A DNA stretch of 64,000 nt from Trichoplusia ni (lineage: Eukaryota; Arthropoda; Insecta; Lepidoptera; Noctuidae). Below are positions 35,878 to 48,067 of the stretch, piece after piece; the stretch's first letter is position 1; every line of letters begins with the position of its first letter. Both the position numbers and the translations under genes were made by a program. The stretch covers positions 13,657,657 through 13,721,656 of the forward strand of contig NC_039482.1 of assembly GCF_003590095.1 (NCBI RefSeq), read 5' to 3'. A model generated the notes under the pieces. That model was not told the DNA's origin and made no database searches. It worked only from the letters and a program-made list of their open reading frames with translations.

Positions 35878-38800
35878 ACCTAAAATGATTTTCATTATTT
35901 AGTGGTTGGCTAACATCATTATATTTTGTCAAGCCAATGGCCATGTTTAGAGTTTTTTTGTAAATTCATATCAACTTACTACCCTTATTTTATCTACGTA
36001 CATACAATATCAGAAGTTTTATATACATACGCTTTGGTAACTATTTCCGATCATGGCACAATATTCGTTTTTAGAGTCTTTAATCAGATCAATGGTTGTT
36101 ACAGTGATAAATTTGATTGGTGGTCACATATTTGTTAAAATTTGTTATTTTATCCTACGGAAACTTAGAATCGCAAGTCCGATTCTCTCTTGACTGTTTG
36201 CTTTCACTAGTAGCATCAGGTAGTCTAATGATGTACTAAAGCTCTATAAAAAAGACACACATAAATAAATATCAACAAGGTTTTAGGATCACATGGGGCG
36301 TTATATAGCCCAGAGGGTCATAAACACTTGGGGCCGATCGTAAAACGACCGCTTAGTAAATCTTGGATTAGCTTCCGAACGTAATGTGGGTTTAATTTAG
36401 GATCGCAGTAGGTGTAATGATTGTTATATTAGTTTTCAGGTTGTAATTAAGTATAAATAGTGAAGAAAATTTACAATCTTAGGACGTGATGACTTTGATG
36501 GAAGGCCAGTCATTTTGCCAATTAATTTAAAATATGTTTTGGGGGTTAATCATACTTCATAAAATAAGATATCCTACTCAAACCGACGTTGGCCGATTTT
36601 AGTTCTATACGAAATTACGAATTAAAAACATATACTTACGAAACACAGTTAACAATTTAGAAAATTATAGATAAGCTAAAACTATGAGCTGCCATAGAAA
36701 TATAAACTTTATAACGTTCCGTAATTGTATGTACAAACAGTATTTTAATTCTAGCATCATTACTATTGAAAATTCTACTATATTTCCATTTGCTTAATGT
36801 AAAACTACATAACTTAATACAACCCTTACATCATAATACGGAAAAGTTACAAACTACTACATCAGACAGGATGCCACCTCTTCTGGAAGTTAGGCTAGTA
36901 CTTTTGAACAAGCGAGATAGAACGTTACACTTTATAGCGTGCCATCTCTATCCCACTGCAGGCATCGCACTTTGACGTCCATCAGGCAAGTTTTCGAGCG
37001 TCCAATTTTCGACTAATGCCCATCTGTAGCCCTCTCGAGTTATTAACGCAGGGTTGCCATATATACGATTACGAATTAATATAATTGTTTTTGTTGAGTT
37101 TCACAAATTACCTTATACATAATATAGTAGTAGTTCCTCATAAATACCGAGGGTAGAATTTGTTAAAATTCCGAATTTCATAAGTTTCTCTCGTAACTGG
37201 TCATATTTGAACCCAAATCCGAAACTCTTTAAGTAAATGTTAGCAGAATAACACAAATCATGAAATAGATAGTGACGCAAATCTTACATGTTTATCTCTT
37301 CTGAAAAATTCACAATTCGAGAAGTTTCTCCTGACCTGAAGTCTGGAATTCCTTCTTTTATAAGTCGGTAAAAACAAAAGGGCAAAACAACGAATGCCCA
37401 AATGAGTTTAAACGAATGCCGTTTACAAAGTCACATTAATCTACGGTTAAACTAACTCCATAACTATCCTTCGACCTTTTGTAAAGGCAAAGCAAATAAA
37501 ACGAAAACAATAAACTAAAGTAATTTGTTAACTTTTGTTTATTACGTTTTTGTAATTAATGTCTTTGTTTGTATACCCAAAATGGCCGCAGGATGTAGTC
37601 GAGAGGTTTTTCTAAAGGCAATTTGGTTATTAAATAGCTTTTTGATATCATTTTTAGCGTCTATTTTAAATTGAATTAATAGTCTACTTAACAAAATTGT
37701 TAACGTATAAGTATATAGAGAAACAGACATAATTAAAGAATTTTAGATTATTGAAACATCTTAAAATATCATCTACAACTTGCTCCTTTCGAAAACAAAA
37801 AGAAAAAGATGGCCACCATAATATTTAAATTAAGAAAACAAAGCCACTAAAAAGAAACACAAATTAAAACGAAAAAATTCAAGTGTCTCTTCAATATTGA
37901 AACAAGCAAAAATCAAAACACAGACGCTCTCAATTAATAAAATTAAATAAAAAAATAAATTTAAAACCACATCAATTGCATATTCATTTATTTCCCTGCC
38001 AAAACAGATACAGTTATCGCCAACCCTAGTCTCCCCTTACCTCTCCTGGTTTCCCCTTCCAGGGTGGAGTGGGGGGGAAACGGCGGCTTTTCCCTGTCTG
38101 TTTACACTGTTTCCGCGATCAAATTATTTTTATGTATGCTTATCCGGCCGGTTATGGCTTGCTAGGTTTAATTTGGTTCCTCTGTGCATTTGGATAATTT
38201 GGTCGGAGGTACCTGCGTAATTTATATAGGATACGGGATATACCTTTGATAATATTAGTTATATTAAATTGGAATTATGAAAAGAAAATTACGATTACGA
38301 GAAACGTAATTCGTTCGGATCGTATCAACATACATGGCATAACTTGAAATTACTGTTGTGCATCTCAATCATATAAATCACAGACAAACTTCAAAGAAAA
38401 CATTCATTTCGGTGTAGCAATATTATAAAACGACTTCGGCTCCCATATTAAAATGACTATAAACTAAATTCGAAAATCGTAATTGTTGAAACAAAAGGCC
38501 GAATGTATTTAAATGACAAATGTCACGTAACTTATGAAATGAAATATCATTTTTAATCCATTGAAGTTTTAACAATGGCGATTGTACAAAATTAAATATG
38601 TCTTGGCTAAAGGGCAGGTCTAATTTTAAATAAAATGCTTTGCTGCACGAAATTAGATAGTCATCATATAGGATGCCGATACAACCATCTGTCCTAGCTA
38701 TACAGACGTCGTGGTGGTGTAGGGCGGCGCCCTAACTGCGCCCTGTTTGCCAGGAGCCAAAGGTTAATAGCGCTTTAACGCTTATGAACCACTAGTTATG

Positions 38801-40552
38801 TATTAGAGGGAGTTTTAGGGAATATAAATAACCATTACTTAACAGAAATGGTGTTAATGTTAAGTAAAGGTGTGGTTCTGTCAACGTTAACCAAAGACAG
38901 TTTCAAATTATAAACACACATACATATTATATGAGTGTTTAGTATTATCACAGGCAAAATCTAGTTGATCATAACAGTTAAACTTTTTTAGGCTAATGAG
39001 ACCGTCATGTGTAATAATCGTTTAGTACGGCTTCTTAATAAAAGTTTAAAGTCCAACCAATTGGATTTTCTTTAGTTTTGATAGTTTGATAACTTAGATT
39101 TATGAACTGTCTTCAATTATTGCCAAGAAACAGTTTTCTTTATTCAAAGGCAAATCGTTTGTAATTTTACCATTTGGGACCGCTTTTCTCACAAAATATC
39201 AGCAGAGGATAGGCATTTAAAATTCTGGTATTTAGCTTCGTCCAGTGAGACTATAATTCGACCAAAGATATGCAAATATTATCCTTTTTAATAGCCTTAA
39301 TAGACCCGAGGCCGCAAACAAGGGTTTAACCGTTTAATTCCAAACACAAATAAAAAGTTTCGGGGTTTCTCCACATAGGAACATATTCATAAATGCTTAA
39401 ATGAAATGTGTCCTTAGATAATGAATGAAATTGAAATAAGGTCTCACATGAAATTTCACATTTTGACTGTATTACAACAAATATTTTATTTAATTTAGCT
39501 ATTAGTACGATAAAAGAAAGCTTAATACAAAATAAAAAGCAATGGATGCTAGCAAATATCTCTTCATCCACTGGTACCAGTGCAAAAATCAAGGGACGCT
39601 TGAAGCAGGACCTTTCCCTATGAGGAAGCGAGAAGCCACTACTCAAAGTATTTCACCATCTCGCTCTGTCAAGTCCGTTTAAGAGCTCAGTCATTGATCC
39701 TGGAAAAAACTCGTTAGTCGAACTTAGTTCGAAGTTCAAAAGAGAATATTTGGCATACGTCCAGTTCTGCCCTTATCCCTCGCACGTAAATAAAATTGAA
39801 ATATACTGGTACGTTGCCCTGAAACATATACTCACTGTGAAAATGTATACTGTAATATATTTTCTCCATATAAATGTTCTTTTATAAATCAAATGGATAT
39901 TCTTTTGTTTCGTTTTTCTGTGTTTTTGTAAAGACTATTTCGAATATGTAGTGTTTTGTTTTGTCTTTGGGCACACAGATATGCAACATTTAAATAAAAT
40001 AAATTACAAATCTATCGGTAGATTAAAAGAATTTTAGCTCGGGCAGCCAAATCTTCTTACACTACTTAAGTAAAAATCTTTTTCGAAAATCAACGCTCCA
40101 TACAGACGTTATATACTTCAGTCAAATAAACTTGGAATGCTTCAAAGATTCCGCCTTAAATTTCCATCGACTTTCTAAGAGTCGTCTACAGTCAAATAAA
40201 TACGAGTCGTGGTGAGATTTCACTAGTAACATACCAATCTCAAATCGAATTGTTCACAGACCGCATCTCGATCCAATTAGGATTGTGAGAATATAGACTG
40301 AGGTCGGAATAGCAATCAGACGGATGGTGTGTGCAATGGAGAGAATATTGTATAATGACTTTATATGTACAACTATATTTGGAGTTATTAAATGATGTAA
40401 CGGTTTACTCACGCGTATTTATCGGGGTAGCCCAACTAGTTTCGGACCCAACCGGCGGGATTAATAATGAATCAGTCTCACGATAGTTATTATAAAAAAT
40501 TATTAGGAGTATTTTGTGTAGCTCGTAGCTAAGCTATAACTGCGAAAGGTGA

Positions 40553-40715
40553 TTGATCACAGCATAAGTTCAGCCTATTACGGTCGCTCAGCGTTTCAGA
40601 AGGCACGCTTAATAAAATTGTAGGTCCCGTCTGTTATATACACATCTTTGACAGTGTTACACCTAGATGGAAGCCGAACTCAACATGGTTTGGAAAAGGC
40701 TAGGATGATGATGTG
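40553..40715 (+). repeat. Lepidopteran dispersed repeat (tail ending GGATGATGATG)
   Basis: Words such as TTCAGAAGGCACGCTTAATA, ACATCTTTGACAGTGTTAC, GGAAGCCGAACTCAACAT and AAGGCTAGGATGATGATG form the end of a common moth dispersed repeat, from recall. The same family occurs at the right edge of the window (63757-64000). No ORF. Confidence 0.55.
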
Positions 40716-42681
40716 TATTTTTTAGCAAACAAACTGTGTGTAAATTAAGTAGGAAAGCTAAGCACAAAAGTATTCGTCTGCCAGGATGTTAAAAAGTGAA
40801 TTAAATTAAATACCGAACTGGTATTAAAGTTTCCATTAATTCGATTTTCAGGTTTACAAGACATGTTCTTGTCAGTCAAGCCGTCTAACGAAACACGCGA
40901 TTTTCTTTTACTTCTTCAATTAGATGAAAATATTCACATGCACTTATTCGCAACTGAATCCGAAATGACATATCCATATCATAACATCTCTACTTACACA
41001 TGCATCGCTACACAAGTCAGTAAAAACAAAATACGGTTTTAGTATTTCAAGAGCCAACATGTCTGCCTTTCCATATTTTCCAACGATATTACTTTGACTA
41101 AACCATACGTACTATAGACGTAACTGTGTACACAGAAAAAGCAACCTTACTGTTTTGTAATACAGTCGGTTTTTGTGAAAATATTGCCACTAGTAGTGAA
41201 AATCTACATGCAAAAAGTTGTTCAACGTGTATTTTTTAAATTTATATTAAATTGTACTTGTCTTGTGCTCTGTAATTTTAACGGACCATGATATCTCTAA
41301 CTTTAGTTATGTTTGTGCCAAAGGCAGAATTTTGCCTTTACGAAGTAAAAAAGCACTGGGTATGAATGAGATACCATGAATGTCTGTGTGGAGTTTAGGT
41401 AATTTTTCTTCTTCAACCAAACTTCTGTACCCATTCAAACGCATGGAGTAGTGTAAAATAAAAGTATTTTCAATTTAAGCAACATCGTCCCATTTTGTGC
41501 TACCTTCTAAATTACCTAAAGGTACAAACATGTAATTTAATTTATTTTTTATTACGTACGAAATCGAACCCATTAGATACAAAAAGTATACAAATAAAAT
41601 TGCTTGTAAAATATTAATTTGTAGATCTGACGTAAATTTGTATAATAACGTATTATATAGCTTCAAGAAAGCAATATACACATGTAAAATTTTCACTATC
41701 GTCTGCTGATATTTTGTATGACATATAATACCGCTACCATTCTCTAATACGTGTTAAATAACAATATAGTAATCAACATAAATTGACAATTTATTACTAG
41801 CGTGGTTTAGTTCCTCGCGTGATAACAAACGATTTGTTCCGTTTTCCCTTTCTATACTACGAAACTGCCCTTTGTCAGTACAAAAGGTTCTCCACCAGTC
41901 TTAGGACACACAAAATGGGAATTGAACCTTTTATTTATTTGGTCTCTGGTCCCTTAAGGGCTTTTTCAGAGGTCTGACTAGCCTTCTTGAAAAGTTACGA
42001 AATCAACTCTGATTGAACCATTGGCGAATTGACCTTTGTATAAAATAGGTCCAATTTTATTGTGTGTTGCCTAAACTTTTTGTTTATTTATGCTCATGAC
42101 ACACCTAAGGATACAAAATCTTATTATTGCCAGAACTTAAGTCAGGTAAGACAAAATCTTCTTCAAAAATTGTCCTATCCTTGCCCAATTCTCTTACGGT
42201 ACAACCTTATCATAATTGATATGTAATTCAGGGTAGGTACTGTAAGTAATCGAAAGTTGTTACATTGCTTAAAAGCCTCCATCGCTGAATAAAGTTAGAA
42301 GAACTCGCGTGACTATCGCGTTTCCCCTTTTCCGATTACTTCTCTTCCAAACATTGATTAGTATTTGAAATTCCACCAACAGTTTGATTAGTTGATATTC
42401 ACTGAACAGATCGCTAATGGATGCTCGCAGAAACTAATTAGTTGTATGTTAATCATTTGGTTGGCAAACTGAATGTTAGGTATAGGCAGGGCAGGTTAAT
42501 GAGACAAATCTCAAATCAGTCACGGAGATTGAATGATTAGGTCGCAAATGTAGTTGGATGATGTATATAAAGTTTTATAACAAGATGATTCTTGTTGAAA
42601 GAACTGTGAAATATTAAAAGAGGATAAATAGGGTTAAGCTGCTTGCGTTTCTTCCATGCTATAAAACCATATATTTTCCAG

Positions 42682-42931
42682 TAAATTGTCAAAAAAGATG
42701 TCGTTCGTATCCCAAACGGTTGCGGGGCTGAGTCAGACGCGCGCTCGCAAGGACCCGCCCCCGCGGCAGCACTGCTCCCACCAGCACGCACACCGCCACA
42801 TGCAGCTCTGCAGAAAGAACAGTCTCCCAGAATGGGACCCCCCAGAACAGAGGACCAGGAAAAACAGCCTCCCAGCAGATATCTTGGACAGAATGACGGA
42901 ATCCACCATCAGCCCTATATCAGAAGAGTGA
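42682..42931 (+). CDS. Probable alternative terminal exon with twin RKNSLP motifs
   Basis: After an acceptor (ATATTTTCCAG, ending 42681) the frame is open to TGA at 42929-42931 and uses GC-rich third positions like the neighbouring exons. The acceptor phase equals that of the donor at 28202, so an mRNA could pass from the C2 core into this exon and stop, giving a truncated C2 protein of about 80 extra residues. Alternatively ATG 42698 could open a short 77-residue protein (MSFVSQTVAGLSQTRARK...). The tail holds two identical RKNSLP motifs, 15 residues apart serine to serine, then the end SPISEE. A strong donor (CCCC|GTAAGT, GT at 42943) follows the stop, so inclusion as a stop-bearing cassette is also possible. 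I do not recognise a homologue. Confidence 0.5.
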
Positions 42932-43348
42932 CAACTATCCCCGTAAGTTTTGCGATTGGTGTCCCCGTCACTCTAGTACGCATGGATGCACTCCAATGTA
43001 TATGCACAGGAAGGAGAGAAAGGCTTTGGAACAGCCCCTTGCATGCTTAGAGGCTTATGTGATTAGGGGAAGACCCTGCACGAACCCTATAGATATATGT
43101 TGTAAGTTAATGTTGTAAATGAAGATGTGATAAAGAATTATCAAGAATGCAAAGAAAAGAAGAATGTAGATGAGAAGCAAGAGAGCGAAGAAATTATTTA
43201 TGTTACCCCTATTCGAAGAGTTGTTGCCCTAAATACTGCTGTACCTACCCATTGGATTTCCTCTAAAATTGCCTAAACTACAGTCACTACAAATGTCCTA
43301 TCTGCAATCATATGTGTAATTTTATATGATAAATGTTTGTGTAATAAA
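42932..43348 (+). other. Possible 3'-UTR of the alternative terminal exon
   Basis: Non-coding sequence after the TGA leads to AATAAA at 43343-43348, the first good poly(A) signal, about 410 bases on. This supports use of 42682 as a terminal exon. A donor at 42943 offers the competing reading. Confidence 0.4.
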
Positions 43349-46120
43349 ACCCTGCTTCCTAAACGCTCCACATCCCAACCGTAGATAATAAACTGTAATC
43401 TATGTTGCAAACCGCTATCTCCAAAATAAATGAGTGTGTCCAATTACCCAGTGATATTTATTTAAGCTTAATTTTAATTTAATGTGCAGAGTTCAATTAA
43501 AATTGGACGGTAAACTCCGGTGTATTTGAGCACGCGTTTAAAACTAAACGTAGCAAGAGCAAAAATTCCGCATCTGCTGCAATATTTCGAGAACCGTCCG
43601 TAGTCCAATTAGTGCGTGTAATCAATTTATATTTCCAGTTAGCCCGTGCCAACTTGCCCGTAGTTCAAATCTCAAGTTTAAATTGGTTCAGTTAATGGCC
43701 GGATTAATTGAGCTCCCATCGATTCTGTGCAGGAAACGATATGAGTGTGGTTCTGCGAACAATATTGAATGCACTTTAGTGAAAAGTTACATTGGTTTCC
43801 ATATCTCTCGTTTACATATTATTACTATAAACGCATAATAATATTCATCTTTATATTTGTCTTAGTTTTTTAAGTCTCTCTTGAATAAAATTACTAAATG
43901 CCATCAGAAAATAAAATTATCCTCAGTGAAACCTTCGCTAAATTCCTTCAACGCACTCGAGTTCGCAACTAATGATTATGTGATCATTTAGACGTTATTG
44001 GACATAATAATCTGAACTGGTTAGCCGATATGAAGAACTGACTTATAAGGGGACGGCTTGATTAGTTGGAAGCTGTCTAAGGTGAACATGATATAATTTC
44101 GAAATCCATCGCTAATAACACATGTTGAGTAGAAATTATAGACAGTTACGTGAAAGGAAACATTACCATACGCGATTTCCTTGTATTTACTTAATTGGCA
44201 GCAGTTAGCTACATTAACTAGGTATTCAAACAATTTAACGATTGAATCACATCATAATTTAGGTAATTTAGCAGCGAGATACTTCAAGCGAGGTATGGTG
44301 AAATGTGGCAGGTTCTTACCAAGATCGATTTTACGAAATTATTTTTTTGTGACATAAATATAATTTAGGAAGCCCAGAGTAAGGAGAATAGAAAAAGATA
44401 GATATGATATGAGATAACTTGACGAAGAAAATCGAAAATAAGCAGAATCGATACTTAATCGTACATCGAAAAATGCAATCAAATCATGTTGTACAACAGC
44501 CCAATGTAAAGCAAAAACGTACGAAAACTAATCACAAAAGATTGTGACTTTGTTTACGACTTTATTAAGCTCTGCCGTCGACGTAGAAGTTTGAAACTCA
44601 AACGTAGCCCTTATTCATGAGCGTTCTCCATTTAGTGAGGTCACGAGCCGAACCCTGCTCGTACACGTATGTAAGTACTTTTAACTCATGAATGTGACTC
44701 ACGAAAGGTCTTAGCAACAGTGAAGTTTTAGACTAAGATGGCTGTGGCGCTTACAAGCGTAACACTTCTGCTTAAGTTAATGGAAATTACCTTCAGGAGA
44801 CTTGTTAACATGTTAACAATATCAGAAACGTACAAAAACAGTATCTGCTATCAACAACATACAGTCGAGAGCTCGTTATTTCAACTCGACGACAAGTCAA
44901 CCTCACGCTACTGTAAGGCTAGACTCGGTAGGAACTATTTATCAGATGAACCTGCAAGGTCGGGTGAACTTTCCCCTATCGTGCATGCTAATATGGCACG
45001 CAAAGCTATTTCTGTTCGAGTGCATGCTACTGCACAGCTGTTTATAAGCACAAACCAAACAGCGATAGCTGTAGAAATAGGAACCGTGCATGTTGACAGA
45101 CTGAAAAAAGTTATAAAATATGTCGTAATTAATTTAGATTGCGACTCGGCTTAATGATGGCGCGGATGAAATGAAAAGAATGTGAGAGTTGGCAGCCGTA
45201 GTGAAACATTTGAAGAGGTTGTGAATTGAAAGTTGCATTACGTGAATATGAATTCAAAAAGACATTGAATTTTGATGTTTTTGGGTCACCTTTACCAAGT
45301 GATTATGAACACAAAGTTAAAGTTAATGAAGACAACGAAGTAGCAAAACATTTGAGTGGCACACAACCGAAAGTCGTACCTCAAAAAGACGTTCCTGAAA
45401 ATATTCAAACCTAACACGACCGATACCAGGGAATCCTTACGTAACACATTATGTATGTAGGGCACGAGCCTCCCAGTCACGCTGCATTAAGGCCGGCTTA
45501 CTGATGACTCATCTATCACAAGCGCTCCATTTCGGACTATTATTATTTTATTAATGAAAACGACGAATTGAGTAATAGCTTTTACTTTACCATCCCTAAT
45601 ACCCACTGACCTTGTATTGTTGTACCAGTATTTTCTATGCTATCACCTAACCTATTATCTGTGTCTGTATCCTTTAGAAATGTGATTTCCCTAACCCTTA
45701 ATTTAAGGATATTAAATTGTTTTAAATTCTTGAGATCGATTTTTAATCCAAGGTATTTACGAATGCTGTGCAGTCGGATCAATGTATTTTTTATCATTGC
45801 GACAATTTTATCCAGTAGGATGCAAACACATTTCACTTGTAAATCCGATTGGTCCATGCGGAGCCGGCGTTCCGGCTGACCATTATTATACATAACGACT
45901 TCACCCTATTGCAAACATTTACATATTATTCCCATCTCAATGACGATCCGCTGACCTTTAACGACCGAAATGTAGCAAGGGTGGGATGTACAACTTCTGT
46001 GTTCAATGTACAGACTAAATTTATCGTGCCACGAATTAAAAGATGGTTTTTGTCACAGATTTTTAAAATTGATGAAAATTCTAGAGTTTTAAATCTAATT
46101 AGGTTGTATTATTGTTACAG
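43349..46120. other. Intron before C2 exon 4; two unexplained ORFs
   Basis: The last 2.8 kb of the large intron. A 138-codon ATG frame on the plus strand (44738-45154, MAVALTSVTLLLKLMEITF...) and a 103-codon ATG frame on the minus strand (45582-45893) resemble nothing I know. Three TGCATG words lie at 44982, 45021 and 45087. The reading frame of exon 4 stays open leftward into the intron by chance. Confidence 0.4.
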
Positions 46121-46356
46121 GCGGAGCGAGTTTCTAGGATGTGTCTCGTTCCCACTAAAAGATGCTATTAACTGCGACATATCGGGCACGTACTTCCTGC
46201 AACAAGGCTCTGGACGCGGCCAGAACGCGGCGCAGGCGGCCAATGAGAAAGTCGCTAAAGAGGACCGCGTGACTGAAGGGGATACACGCAAGATGGCTAC
46301 TGATAACATTGAGACTAGCACCAACGATGGCACCAAGGAGAACCATAATGATAAAG
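46121..46356 (+). CDS. C2-PDZ-RhoGEF gene, exon 4: end of C2 and acidic linker
   Basis: Acceptor TATTATTGTTACAG; the first G completes the Arg codon left by exon 3. RSEFLGCVSFPLKDAI matches the final C2 strands (canonical F-[IL]-G-x-x-x-[IFV]-P-L). After residue about 890 the chain becomes a charged, Gln/Asn/Thr-rich linker (QQGSGRGQNAAQAANEKVAK, then KMATDNIETSTNDG). The donor AAAG|GTAATA leaves one base. Confidence 0.9.
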
Positions 46357-46658
46357 GTAATATTTAGTTGTGTATTTATAATTATATGCGTGACCCTATT
46401 AGACGATATTGAGATTTAATTACCGTTGATGAATGTCCTGGGTCTGTAGATAAGTCACTTCCGCCAAGTTCCCCAAACGCTAAAAATTACTTTGATGTAT
46501 TGAACTGTCTAGTCATATTAACGACACTATTCGAAAACGAAAGCCACTTTATTGACATAAAATTTATATTTTTGAAATTAATTGAAAACAAGAGTATTTA
46601 ATAAAATAATCATAAGAAAGTAGTCCATTAATCACCATTAAAACTTGAACGTAACCAG

Positions 46659-46842
46659 GTGTGTCAGCAAACGGTCCATCATCGACGACAGCGAGCCAGG
46701 CTCAAGCGGTGGCGGCGGCTCTCCAGCGCGAGGCTGACGAGCACCTGTTCCTCCGGTACCTGGAGCTGGACCCGCCCGAAGACCCCAACGCACCGCGGCG
46801 AGCGCAGAGGAATGGACGGACACCATTCACTACGACTAGGAA
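46659..46842 (+). CDS. C2-PDZ-RhoGEF gene, exon 5: linker before PDZ
   Basis: Acceptor AACCAG, with the first two bases completing Gly; donor GGAA|GTGAGT leaves two bases. It reads GVSANGPSSTTASQAQAVAA, then an acidic helix-like segment LFLRYLELDPPEDPNAPRRA and a basic end RTPFTTTRK that leads into the first PDZ strand. Third codon positions are GC-rich. Residues about 946-1006. The 302-base intron to its left shows nothing. Confidence 0.9.
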
Positions 46843-47428
46843 GTGAGTGTACCATGCTACTAAATACTAGAAGTAAATTTTGATAAGTATGCGTTTCTAG
46901 ATGATTTGCATGTTTTATGACAAGAATAGGGTAGTTCAAATTTATAATGATAGGCGTAAATCACTAGGATTTTCAAGACCGAATGCCGTAGATCTGCCGT
47001 AGATCTTATCTGCATTATGTTATGATGCGGATTGATAAATGGGTTTCTTATAATAAATGAAGATCATATAATTGATAAGGTACACATACGCAAGACAAAT
47101 GTTGGCAAAGATTCATGCTTGGATGTGAACGTTTTTATTACCCAAACGGCGCAGTCACTTAAACTTGAACTGAGAATAGATTCCCAAGATTTACCTAACA
47201 ATTGTACTGAATCAAAAAAAAGTTTGTGACTAAAGAATTACATAATTCAAAAATATCTCTATCCCTATACCTGCTATTTTTTAAATAACAACTCCCCATT
47301 TTATAACAGGCTAAGCAGAATGGGATAAACAAAATTAGGCTTACACTCGTCAATGCCTATATCCAAGGCTTACAAAAATAATAATGCTATAAAAGCAAGT
47401 GTACTAAATATCATATTTTTTTTTTTAG
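46843..47428. other. Intron; nothing seen
   Basis: 586 bases between the linker exon and the PDZ exon, ending in a 16-base T run plus AG. Confidence 0.7.
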
Positions 47429-47614
47429 ATTGGTCCGTGGCACTGGCGGTGGATTCGGCTTCACAGTGGTATGGACACGTCCCCCTAGGGTTGAGAGAGT
47501 GGCGGCTGGGGGCTCAGCAGAGCGCGCCGGGCTCAGGGCGGGAGACTATCTCGTGTTCGTCGGCAACAAGAATGTGGTGACAGCTAACGAGGAAGAGGTC
47601 CGAAACCTCGTGAA
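47429..47614 (+). CDS. C2-PDZ-RhoGEF gene, exon 6: PDZ domain
   Basis: The exon holds almost all of a PDZ domain, residues 1007-1068. RGTGGGFGFTVVW contains the carboxylate-binding loop G-F-G-F (1015-1018). It is followed by PPRVERVAAGGSAERAGLRA, GDYLVFVGNKNVV, and the second helix ANEEEVRNLVK, the standard order of PDZ elements. PDZ domains bind C-terminal peptides, so this part should dock the exchange factor onto a membrane or junction protein. The acceptor has a long T tract; the donor is GTGAA|GTGAGT with two bases left. A C2 followed by a PDZ is also known in RGS3-type proteins, but here a DH-PH pair follows instead of an RGS box. Confidence 0.92.
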
Positions 47615-47814
47615 GTGAGTAGCTGTATAATTTAAAAAAGTATTTAGAGAATTGATTAGAATTATCAGAAACCATTAAACAAAATATTCTTCCTCCTTCC
47701 AAATACATTACTATCAATGGAATCCCAACATAATTTAAAATGAATTCTACCTTTATGATTAAGACACTTAAGTGCTATATTTTCAAACTAAGTGTTGTCT
47801 TTCTCAATTTCCAG

Positions 47815-48067
47815 ATCAGCGGGTCAGATGTTAAACATAGAGACATTCAGACGGGTGCCTCCAAACGGCGTGGGCATCCGACCGCGACTGGCGCAGGTCA
47901 CCATCCCTCCCTCGGAGTCGACCCCCCCGCCCCCGCCGCGCTCGCCCCGCGCCGCCGCCCTGGCCTCCCCCGCGGCAGCTGCTCGGCCTCCCACAGCCTG
48001 CTCCTCCACCAGCCAGTCCCTCGACAGACGCAAGCTCCATCTGCCCCAAGTCACATTCTCCAAAGAG
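47815..48067 (+). CDS. C2-PDZ-RhoGEF gene, exon 7: PDZ end and Pro/Ala linker
   Basis: SAGQMLNIETFRRVPP finishes the last PDZ strand. A very GC-rich linker follows with a proline run (PPPPPRSPRAAALASPAAAA) and a Ser/Lys end, HLPQVTFSKE. The linker could bind SH3 or WW domains. The donor AAAGAG|GTCGGT at 48067/48068 is modest but gives phase 0, matching exon 8; GTAACG four bases on would shift the frame. Confidence 0.88.

Larger units (their letters stand above)
34607..42681. other. Intronic DNA; repeats only
   Basis: About 8 kb of intron. It holds a 36-bp imperfect direct duplication (35785-35820 and 35842-35877), an inverted GTTTCCCC/GGGGAAAC pair near 38050-38080, and the repeat at 40553. 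Open frames up to 106 codons (for example 39326-39646, minus) lack recognisable domains. Confidence 0.45.

Noticed and set aside
39326..39646. 106-codon minus-strand open frame
   Set aside because: It starts at TTG, with no recognised domain and no promoter or poly(A) signal.
45849..46367. 172-codon frame across exon 4
   Set aside because: The left part is intron: a clear TTACAG acceptor at 46120 and the phase from exon 3 show the exon begins at 46121.
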